Assembly (NCBI GenBank): GCA_964623505.1
Contig: CAZUSP010000021.1
Span: 1-6,295 of the forward strand
DNA length: 6,295 bases
Source: CAZUSP01 sp964623505
GTDB lineage: Bacteria > Patescibacteriota > Minisyncoccia > Minisyncoccales > UBA1441
Direction of reading: 5' to 3'
In this document: positions 1 to 5,235 of the stretch, piece by piece
How positions within the stretch are numbered: the stretch's first letter is position 1
Layout: every line of letters begins with the position of its first letter
The notes under the pieces: generated by a model
Database searches by the model: none
The model's input: the letters and a program-made list of their open reading frames with translations, nothing else
What the model was told of the DNA's origin: nothing
Translations under genes and position numbers: made by a program

Positions 1-124
1 TCGTTGCCAATTTTGTTGTTTTTAAGCTTAATTCAGATGCCGGCCAAAACTGCCAAAGCGAAAGAGCAGCAACGCCCCCTAAAACTACCGCGCTGATAAC
101 AATGAAGATTGTTTTTTTGGACAT
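1..124 (-). CDS. N-terminal fragment of an exported or membrane-anchored protein (3' end outside the window)
   Basis: Only the first 41 codons are in the window, starting MSKKTIFIVISAVVLGGV and ending about LSLKTTKLAT at the edge. A short positive start (KK) is followed by a hydrophobic segment (about 5-24) and then a polar region, the pattern of an uncleaved signal anchor or a signal peptide. No lipobox cysteine is seen. ATG 124 is the first usual start after an in-frame TAA at 142-140. No Shine-Dalgarno sequence is visible; the leader ahead of it is nearly all A and T. A near-consensus promoter lies about 60 bases upstream, so this gene probably has its own transcript. The function cannot be told from this part. 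Confidence 0.65.
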   Translation of the reverse strand, partial: MSKKTIFIVISAVVLGGVAALSLWQFWPASELSLKTTKLAT

Positions 125-184
125 AAGTTTTTGTTTAATTTATAATTTTAATTACTGTAATTTGTTTGCGATTTGTTTTCTTTA

Positions 185-212
185 ATTGTAGCTTATTTCA
201 ATTCTTTTTCAA
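185..212 (-). promoter_or_regulatory. Sigma-70-like promoter for the leftmost gene
   Basis: On the minus strand, TTGAAA (212-207) and TACAAT (190-185) are separated by 16 bases. Each box matches the housekeeping consensus at five of six positions. Transcription would begin near 178, leaving a leader of roughly 55 bases before ATG 124. The surrounding DNA is strongly AT-rich, which raises the chance of a random match. The position, just ahead of a gene start and after the end of a tightly packed operon, supports it as real. It overlaps the last codons of the small split frame. Confidence 0.5.
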
Positions 213-383
213 TGTATTTTTAAAATAAACAGCCAAATAGCCGATTAATTGTTTTTGATCTTTTGTCCGCTGGTCGGCCCTGATTGTTTCCAGCTGATGG
301 TTCTTGGCTTGTTGCAATCAAAACTCTTCAGGGATAAAAAGGGGATAATAATAAAAATAACGAAATAAATCTTTCATTTTCAC
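198..383 (-). pseudogene. Small reading frame interrupted by an in-frame TGA
   Basis: Sixteen bases after the stop of the baseplate-J-like gene a small frame starts with GTG 383 or, two codons on, ATG 377. From the ATG it reads MKDLFRYFYYYPLFIPEEF, then TGA at 320-318, then 39 more codons (LQQAKNHQLETIRADQ, then RTKDQKQLIGYLAVYF, then KNTLKKN) to a second TGA at 200-198. Both halves look protein-like, and the second half is a charged, probably helical stretch. Together they would make a protein of about 59 residues with tryptophan, arginine, glycine or another residue at the TGA, for example EEF-W-LQQ. It could be a gene broken by a point mutation, a sequencing error, a readthrough case, or a short aromatic-rich peptide (four Tyr and four Phe in 19 residues) followed by chance open frame. 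I do not recognise the product. The 3' end overlaps the promoter of the next gene. Confidence 0.4.
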
Positions 384-390
384 CTTTTTT

Positions 391-394
391 CTCC
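391..394 (-). promoter_or_regulatory. Ribosome binding site of the small split reading frame
   Basis: GGAG on the minus strand lies 7 bases before GTG 383 and 13 bases before ATG 377, with a second weaker AAGGTG directly ahead of the ATG. The 7-base spacing favours the GTG. It is the best ribosome binding site in the window, whereas most genes of the operon have overlapping starts and weak sites. It is the main reason to treat the following short frame as something that is, or was, translated. Confidence 0.5.
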
Positions 395-399
395 AACCG

Positions 400-1626
400 T
401 CATCTGAATCGAAACTGAACTTCAATTTTGTCCGACCGAGGCACCCTCTTCAACCAAAAAGGGGTCAATCGAAACTGGAAAGCTCTAATCCTGGCGTCTC
501 CCATTATCTTTTCTTTAAGCTCTGATCGGTTCAAGCCGATCAGAACTTGCGACCATTGATCCAGATCCAGCTCTTGATAGATCTCGGCCGAAAACTTCAC
601 GTTGGTTCTAAGAGATTTAGTGGCAGGATTGTGGGAAAGCATTCGATAATCTAGGTGGAGACTCCCGGGCACAATGCCATACTCTTCCCCCGCCTCTCTT
701 TTAATCACTGCCTTTAAAAATTCATTCAACTCCTCTCTGGAAAAACCCACGGCTCGACCTTTAATTGTAAGATTACCCTCAAATTCATCTACTGTTTCGC
801 CAACTTTAGCGGAATAACCAGAGTCAACTATTTCCACCGAGACGGCATCGGGCAAGACAACCCGATCTAGATTGTCTTTCTCTAATTCGGCAATGATCTG
901 GTTAACCAATTCGATCCTTAAAACGTCTTCGGCTTGACGCAGATCGGCCTGGGTCACTTGCGGCAGCACCAACCGAGCCCCCCCGCTCATTGCCTCGAGC
1001 GACTCCCCATATATCTTGTCATAAATCTCTGTTCCCAATAATCCCGGAACAGAAAACTTGGTCGGGCCAATATTATAATTCTCTCCCGGGTCAATGGCCT
1101 CAACCAGAACCTCAGTTACTGAAGCAGCCAAGCGGCCGCCCTCCAACCTGGCTGGCGGCAAAGAAATGGCCTGGGATGCCCGAAAGTACTCTCCGCCGCT
1201 AGCCAGAAATCTAGTAGCCGCCCGAAGATTAATCTCACGCGGCGGGCTGACCAAATTATGAACTCGAACTACTCCTTGAGCACGTCTCTCTTCGTTTTTC
1301 TGCCCGCTGGCCTTGAAGCGGCGGCTTTCCGAAACTTGACGAATGATCTCTTCTCCGGCTAAAATATTCTCTTGAAAGTTTGATTCATTCCGTTCAGCCA
1401 GAACTCGAAGTTCTGTTTCGGAATTAATGATGCGGGTAACCGGTTCCAGATAAAGAACAAAAGATGTCCCCAAAACTTGATAGATAACAGCCAATAAAAA
1501 TAAAAACAATCCTCCGACCAGAATCCACCGACGAATATTAAAAACATTCTTGGTTTTTTGAACCACAACTTTTTTTTCTTGAATTTCTTTGCCCGGAGGC
1601 AGAATATCAAATATTTTTTTACTCAT
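400..1626 (-). CDS. Single-pass membrane protein with baseplate J-like domain
   Basis: A 408-residue protein of unknown function. A charged, lysine-rich cytosolic N-terminus (1-32) is followed by one hydrophobic segment (about 34-60) and a large domain expected outside the membrane. Residues about 117-220 resemble the phage baseplate J fold: QGVVRVHNLVSPP, then LRAATRFLASGGEYFRASQ, then SVTEVLVEAIDPGENYNIG, PTKFSVPGLLG, and a closing EAMSGG. I recognise this arrangement from membrane proteins common in Candidate Phyla Radiation genomes, usually annotated as baseplate J-like or hypothetical. The C-terminal half (about 230-408) holds repeated alpha/beta units and ends with RLTPFWLKRVPRSDKIEV, a tail I also associate with that family. 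Start ATG 1626 lies within the last codons of alaS; no ribosome binding site is obvious. It stops in TGA. There is no other phage structural gene nearby, so it is probably a cell-surface protein and not part of a prophage or contractile injection system. Confidence 0.7.
   Translation of the reverse strand: MSKKIFDILPPGKEIQEKKVVVQKTKNVFNIRRWILVGGLFLFLLAVIYQVLGTSFVLYLEPVTRIINSETELRVLAERNESNFQENILAGEEIIRQVSESRRFKASGQKNEERRAQGVVRVHNLVSPPREINLRAATRFLASGGEYFRASQAISLPPARLEGGRLAASVTEVLVEAIDPGENYNIGPTKFSVPGLLGTEIYDKIYGESLEAMSGGARLVLPQVTQADLRQAEDVLRIELVNQIIAELEKDNLDRVVLPDAVSVEIVDSGYSAKVGETVDEFEGNLTIKGRAVGFSREELNEFLKAVIKREAGEEYGIVPGSLHLDYRMLSHNPATKSLRTNVKFSAEIYQELDLDQWSQVLIGLNRSELKEKIMGDARIRAFQFRLTPFWLKRVPRSDKIEVQFRFR
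517..548 (-). repeat. Strong hairpin inside the baseplate-J-like gene
   Basis: TCTGATCGG (521-529) and CCGATCAGA (536-544) form a perfect 9-pair stem around a 6-base loop. Past one C/A mismatch (520/545) three further pairs form (517-519 with 546-548), so 12 of 13 positions pair. It lies in codons for LIGLNRSEL about 50 residues from the C-terminus. There is no T run after it, so it does not look like an intrinsic terminator. It may affect message stability or be chance. Confidence 0.5.
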
Positions 1627-3397
1627 TTTTCAAAACGGCTTTAATGCGGCGAACTCCGGCGCCAGAAGACTGTTCTTTAACGATCCGAAAATTCCCTATC
1701 TCATTAGTGCGGCCAACATGAGGGCCGCCACATATCTCTTTAGAAACCACCGATCCATCACTGTCCATAATAGCATAAACGTCAACTTCTTCTGGATAAT
1801 CCTGACCCTGAGCCATAACGGCGCCCGCCTCCCGGGCCTGATCAAAAGGCATTTTTTCCTTGTCGACTTTCATTCCCCGGTCGATCCATTGATTGACCTG
1901 GCCCTCCACAGCGATCAATTCCGGCCTGGTCAGGGCGCGATCAAAAGAAAAATCAAATCGCAGACGTTCGTTATTGATATCAGAGCCCCTCTGTTTTACT
2001 TGATCACCCAAAACAACAATCAGGGCCGCCTGCAATAAATGAGTAGCGGTATGAAGCCTGGTTCTTTGCTTTTTGTCTTGTTCGGAATCCAGCTCGCTTA
2101 CTCCGTGGCCGCCAAACTTTTTCTCGGCCCCCCGGCGAGAAACAGCCCGGTGTGCCTGCATAGCTGTTTCCAACTCTTGTCGGTCAAAATCATAACCGTG
2201 TCTTTCAAGCTCATTCAAAGAGAGCCCATAAGTTGTATAAAGACGGAAGGCCTCTTCCCCGCTAATCTTTTTTTGGCCGGTTGTTTTAGAACGATCCACC
2301 CTGGCCAATCCTTTTTTCACTATCTGATCAAGACGAATCCTTTCTTTTTCCATCAAAGCCCATGATCTTGAAGATGATCCTCGCAGTTCTGGATAGACCT
2401 TCACGTAATCACCTTCAATCAAACCAAGAGCCGAGACGATCTTGTCATCGCTAATCTCAACCCCGGAGATGTTCTCGATCAATCTTCTGATCAGGCGGCG
2501 CAAAACATAACCCCGTCCAACATTGCTGGGAGTTATCCCTTCGCCGACCAAAAACACCAAGCCTCGAAGGTGGTCGGCGATGACTCGACAGGACGTCGGA
2601 TTTGCCGAATATGACTCCGGATCAACCAACTGTTCGATCAAGCCGCGAAACAGATCTGTTTCAAAGATGGAAGTAGTTTGCTGAACCGCCAAGGTCAGTC
2701 TTTCCAGCCCCATGCCCGTATCAATCCCCTTTGACCCCAAACTGCTTAAAACTCCTTTCTCGTCTTGATAATATTGATTGAAGACAATATTCCACACCTC
2801 AATGAACCGGCCACATTCGCACCCTGGTTGGCATTCTTTACCCCGGCCGCAGTCCCGCCCGGTTATGTCATAATAGATCTCAGTCGTTGGACCGCACGGG
2901 CCCGATCGCCCGGTCGGCCCCCAAAAATTATCTTTCCGGCCGAAAGAAAAGATGTCTTCCGGAGCGATACCCAAACTGATCCAGATATCCCTGATCTCTT
3001 GATCGGCGGGCAGGCCCAATTCGCCTCCGAAGTAAGTGAAGCGGAGTCTTTTCAAAGAAATGCCATAACGTTGAATCAGCAGTTCCAAAGCCCAGGAAGC
3101 GGCTTCTGTTTTAAAATAGTCTCCAAAACTAAAGTTACCCAGCATTTCCAAAAAGGTCAGATGACTTTCATCACCGACTTTTTCCAGATCGGAAGTTCGA
3201 AAACACTTTTGAACCGAGGTCACCCTCGACCCAAAAGGAGATTCTTGCCCCAGAAAATATTTCTTAAACGGCTGCATGCCGGCCGTTGTCAGCAAAACAC
3301 TCGGGTCATCCGGTATCAAAGAAGCCGATCGGACCGGACGATGATCCTTTTCTTGGAAAAAATCAAGGAATGTCTCACGAATTTTAGCTGATTCCAT
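1619..3397 (-). CDS. alaS: Alanyl-tRNA synthetase, short form without the C-terminal C-Ala domain
   Basis: Class II synthetase that charges tRNA-Ala and clears mischarged Ser or Gly. From ATG 3397 it has 592 residues, against roughly 870 in typical bacteria. Motif 1 lies at about 30-49 (PSVLLTTAGMQPF), motif 2 at 60-96 (KCFRTSDLEKVG, with R67), WGPTGRSGPCGPTTEIYYD at 159-177, and motif 3 IDTGMGLERL at 225-234. A cysteine cluster follows the catalytic core strand (C183, C189, C193, C195), placed just before RFIEVWN; it may bind zinc. The editing domain is complete, with HTATH (H449, H453) and CGGPH (C556, H560). The protein ends with SSGAGVRRIKAVLKNE, where a full-length enzyme would continue into the coiled-coil and C-Ala (DHHA1) region. 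A TTG start at 3403 is possible but ATG 3397 gives the normal MESAKIRETFLDFF. No clear ribosome binding site is seen, so coupling to the DUF458 gene is likely. It overlaps the next gene by 8 bases. Confidence 0.96.
   Translation of the reverse strand: MESAKIRETFLDFFQEKDHRPVRSASLIPDDPSVLLTTAGMQPFKKYFLGQESPFGSRVTSVQKCFRTSDLEKVGDESHLTFLEMLGNFSFGDYFKTEAASWALELLIQRYGISLKRLRFTYFGGELGLPADQEIRDIWISLGIAPEDIFSFGRKDNFWGPTGRSGPCGPTTEIYYDITGRDCGRGKECQPGCECGRFIEVWNIVFNQYYQDEKGVLSSLGSKGIDTGMGLERLTLAVQQTTSIFETDLFRGLIEQLVDPESYSANPTSCRVIADHLRGLVFLVGEGITPSNVGRGYVLRRLIRRLIENISGVEISDDKIVSALGLIEGDYVKVYPELRGSSSRSWALMEKERIRLDQIVKKGLARVDRSKTTGQKKISGEEAFRLYTTYGLSLNELERHGYDFDRQELETAMQAHRAVSRRGAEKKFGGHGVSELDSEQDKKQRTRLHTATHLLQAALIVVLGDQVKQRGSDINNERLRFDFSFDRALTRPELIAVEGQVNQWIDRGMKVDKEKMPFDQAREAGAVMAQGQDYPEEVDVYAIMDSDGSVVSKEICGGPHVGRTNEIGNFRIVKEQSSGAGVRRIKAVLKNE
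2541..2580. repeat. 10-base perfect inverted repeat inside alaS
   Basis: TCGCCGACCA (2541-2550) and TGGTCGGCGA (2571-2580) are exact reverse complements separated by 20 bases. They fall in the conserved ADHLRGLVFLVGEG segment of AlaRS, so codon constraint may explain both arms. The match is visible in the sequence; a function is not supported. Confidence 0.35.
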
Positions 3398-3399
3398 AA

Positions 3400-3906
3400 T
3401 CAAGTGTAACGATCGGCCACCACTGAAGCCGCATAAGAATCCGGTTTGATCTTGGCCTCAAAGCCATTGCCGTTAATAACCCCGATCACTTCCTTGATCA
3501 TGCTCCTGGTTTTGCCTCCCTCGCCGACATCAGCATGAATATAACGGAACTGATAGTTGGCGCCCCCCTTCTTCCTGATTTTCTGAACCAAGATATCCTT
3601 GATCTCCAAAGCCAGCTCGCAGGAAAGCACTACTTCTTGAATAATTCTCTGGTGAGGATGAGAAAATCTTTTTTGATCGCCGGCGAATCTAACCTTTTTA
3701 ACGAAAAACCTTCCCCCGGCCCCAGTTCGCAAAACAACCACCACTATCGGAAAAACAGGATGGTCATTGGAAGGAGAGTCGCAGCCAACGATTATTTCAT
3801 AAAAATATTCTGGTTTTTCACTGATATAAGAAACAACTTCCTCGACCATCTGATCGCGGGTCAGCTCTCCTTGATTAATATTGTAAAATTCAGTTTTATT
3901 CATCAT
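3400..3906 (-). CDS. YkuK/DUF458 family RNase H-like protein
   Basis: A 168-residue protein that I assign to the DUF458 (RNaseH_like, Bacillus YkuK) family, whose biochemical role is not firmly established. The signs are an N-terminal beta-strand motif IIVGCDSPS with D43, a central helix around IIQEVV with E91, a strand ending IHADVGEGGKT with D126, and the C-terminal signature KPDSYAASVVADRYT with D156 and D165. The spacing of these acidic residues fits an RNase H-like metal site, but which ones are catalytic is inference. No signal peptide or membrane segment is present, so it is probably cytosolic. The start ATG 3906 overlaps the map stop and has a GGAG 11 bases upstream; a second ATG follows at 3903. 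It stops with TGA two bases before the alaS ATG. Its place between map and alaS in a coupled housekeeping operon suggests a role in RNA or DNA maintenance, which is a guess from context. Confidence 0.82.
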   Translation of the reverse strand: MMNKTEFYNINQGELTRDQMVEEVVSYISEKPEYFYEIIVGCDSPSNDHPVFPIVVVVLRTGAGGRFFVKKVRFAGDQKRFSHPHQRIIQEVVLSCELALEIKDILVQKIRKKGGANYQFRYIHADVGEGGKTRSMIKEVIGVINGNGFEAKIKPDSYAASVVADRYT

Positions 3907-4646
3907 TAGGCCAATATCTCCACCCCTGATCCGGTGATGGCTACGGTATGCTCAAAATGGGCCGAGCGAGAGCCATCCCGGGTAACGTAAGCCAGCCCAT
4001 CAGCGGCCAGCTTAACCCGGCCGCAGCCAGCCGTCACCATTGGTTCAATGCAAATAACCATACCTGGCTTAAGCACTAATCCATCGCCCCTTCGACCAAA
4101 GTTTAGCACATCTGGCTCTTCGTGCACTGATCGACCAATGCCATGACCGCACAGATCTCTGACCACGCTAAAACCCTGACTCTTGACATAGCTCTCAATG
4201 GCCTGACCAATATCACCCAGGTGTCCGCCAATCTGAATAGCCTCAATTCCCCGCATTAAAGCTTCTTTGGCGACATAAACCAGGCGCTGTGAAACATCAT
4301 CCACCGGCGGCACCGGTACCGTGACGGCCACATCGGCATGATAACCTTGGCAAAAAACACCCAGGTCTAAAGAAACAATATCGCCTTGTTTGATCTTTCG
4401 CTCGCTGGGAACTCCATGAACCACTGTTTCGTTAATCGAAACACAAAGGGCATTCGAAAAGTTCCGATAATTCTTAAAACTGGGGTGGACTCTTTTTATG
4501 GAAATTAATTCCTGAGCCCGAGCGTCAAGCTCCAGGCCGGTAATATCCGGCCGGACTAAATCTTTCAGCTCACTCATTATTCCAACCAGAATGCGACCAG
4601 ACTTTCTGATCTTGTCTATTTCGGATTGAGACTTAATCAGACTCAT
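3906..4646 (-). CDS. map: Methionine aminopeptidase, type I
   Basis: Removes the initiator methionine from new proteins when the second residue is small; acts in the cytosol at the ribosome exit. The protein is 246 residues from ATG 4646, close to the usual length of bacterial type I enzymes. All five metal ligands of the pita-bread fold are visible: D94 (SLDLG), D105 (YHADVAV), H168 (LCGHGIG), E201 (CIEPM) and E232 (HFEHTV). The substrate-contact histidines H77 (VVHGVP) and H175 (SVHEEP) are also present. The open frame runs further up to 4856, but that extension lies wholly within adk in another frame and has no family resemblance. I chose ATG 4646 because MSLIKSQSEIDKIRKSGRI is the normal N-terminus. 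The start sits inside the end of adk, and the TAA stop shares a base with the next ATG (TAATG). It lacks an N-terminal SH3-binding or zinc extension. Confidence 0.97.
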   Translation of the reverse strand: MSLIKSQSEIDKIRKSGRILVGIMSELKDLVRPDITGLELDARAQELISIKRVHPSFKNYRNFSNALCVSINETVVHGVPSERKIKQGDIVSLDLGVFCQGYHADVAVTVPVPPVDDVSQRLVYVAKEALMRGIEAIQIGGHLGDIGQAIESYVKSQGFSVVRDLCGHGIGRSVHEEPDVLNFGRRGDGLVLKPGMVICIEPMVTAGCGRVKLAADGLAYVTRDGSRSAHFEHTVAITGSGVEILA

Positions 4647-5235
4647 ACAAGCCCAGAACCTTAAGAATGTCATTAAACACCTCTTCTCGGCTCTGTTCAC
4701 CGTCCACCTCAAGCAGTTCTCCTCGTTGACGGATATCAGCCAGGGTCGCCTCAACCTCATCAACAAACCACCCCCAGCGAACATCCAAGACGCTCTTAAC
4801 ATCATCGTAACGATCGCGTCCCTGATTTTCAACCAATAATCTTTTGATGGATTCACCTTTAGAAATGCGAATGGAAACGATCCGATAATCCTCGTCCCAA
4901 CCGTACCAGGACAGGGCGCCTTTGATCAAGGATGTTTCCATCACCCGTCGCGGACTGCCATCAATGACCAGTCCTTTGAATTCGGCCATTTTTTTTATCT
5001 CCTCCATCCGATCAAACCAAAGATGGGCTATCACCAGTGTCGGCACCAGCTCCCCCTTCTTCATCTCTTCTTTGATCTTGCATCCGGTGTAGTCCTCTTT
5101 CTTTCTTCGCTCCCGCAGAAGATCACCGCTGGACATGTTTATCCACCCAAATCGCTGACATAATAAAGCGGCCTGGGTTCCTTTCCCGGAACCCGGCGGC
5201 CCGATCAATGAAACCACCATCTTAGAAGTTTTCAT
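4633..5235 (-). CDS. adk: Adenylate kinase, short-LID form
   Basis: Cytosolic enzyme that interconverts ATP + AMP and 2 ADP. Numbered from the ATG at 5235 (200 residues), the P-loop GPPGSGKGT is at 12-20, the AMP-binding SSGDLLR at 35-41, the second AMP-site motif DGSPRR at 92-97, and the LID arginine region GRDRYDD at 139-145 with a following arginine at 153. The LID is the short kind: it lacks the insertion of about 27 residues, often zinc-binding, found in long adenylate kinases. The usual GFPR motif reads GSPR here (Phe to Ser at 94). Two starts are possible: ATG 5235, inside the secY end, or ATG 5220, one base after the secY stop, giving MVVSLIGPPG and 195 residues. Neither has a strong ribosome binding site, so the start is uncertain by five residues. 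It ends in TAA and overlaps the map start by 14 bases, which suggests coupled translation. A related nucleoside monophosphate kinase is possible but the secY-adk-map order argues for Adk. Confidence 0.93.
   Translation of the reverse strand: MKTSKMVVSLIGPPGSGKGTQAALLCQRFGWINMSSGDLLRERRKKEDYTGCKIKEEMKKGELVPTLVIAHLWFDRMEEIKKMAEFKGLVIDGSPRRVMETSLIKGALSWYGWDEDYRIVSIRISKGESIKRLLVENQGRDRYDDVKSVLDVRWGWFVDEVEATLADIRQRGELLEVDGEQSREEVFNDILKVLGLYESD

Larger units (their letters stand above)
125..399. other. AT-rich intergenic stretch after the operon
   Basis: This stretch of 275 bases separates the coupled operon from the leftmost gene and is visibly richer in A and T than the coding part. It contains the TGA-split small frame and the promoter listed separately. 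I looked for a GC-rich hairpin followed by a T run on the minus strand and did not find one, so how the operon transcript ends is not apparent. I see no tRNA, repeat array or attachment site here. Confidence 0.6.

Noticed and set aside
102..185. Plus-strand 27-codon frame from ATG 102
   Set aside because: It is antisense to the leftmost gene start and AT-rich DNA, with no ribosome binding site and unlikely composition.
213..260. Possible intrinsic terminator after the operon
   Set aside because: GGCT-ATTT-GGCT near 230-243 is a direct repeat, not inverted, and the only inverted match (AAACA/TGTTT) is too short and AT-rich to support a terminator.
318..320. Alternative genetic code with TGA as glycine or tryptophan (as in Absconditabacteria/Gracilibacteria)
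   Set aside because: secY, adk, map and alaS contain no internal TGA. The DUF458 gene and the baseplate-J-like gene end in TGA at the expected place, and reading past the DUF458 TGA runs into alaS in the wrong frame.
400..1626. Prophage or contractile injection system because of the baseplate J-like domain
   Set aside because: No other tail, sheath, spike or packaging gene is in the window, the protein is membrane anchored, and it is coupled to alaS.
1589..2038. Plus-strand open frame of 149 codons, and similar ones at 990-1202, 2039-2365, 3535-3909 and 5672-6073
   Set aside because: All are antisense to confident genes, with no supporting start context or recognisable protein.
2765..3391. 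Long plus-strand open frame of 208 codons
   Set aside because: It lies wholly antisense to the well conserved alaS catalytic domain and has no family resemblance; it is a shadow of alaS codon use.
4647..4856. 70-residue N-terminal extension of methionine aminopeptidase
   Set aside because: The extension is encoded entirely within adk in another frame and resembles no known map N-terminus; ATG 4646 gives the normal protein.
5174..5193. Hairpin GGGTTCC/GGAACCC at the start of adk
   Set aside because: It arises from the codons of the P-loop GSGKGT and has no T run, so it needs no regulatory explanation.
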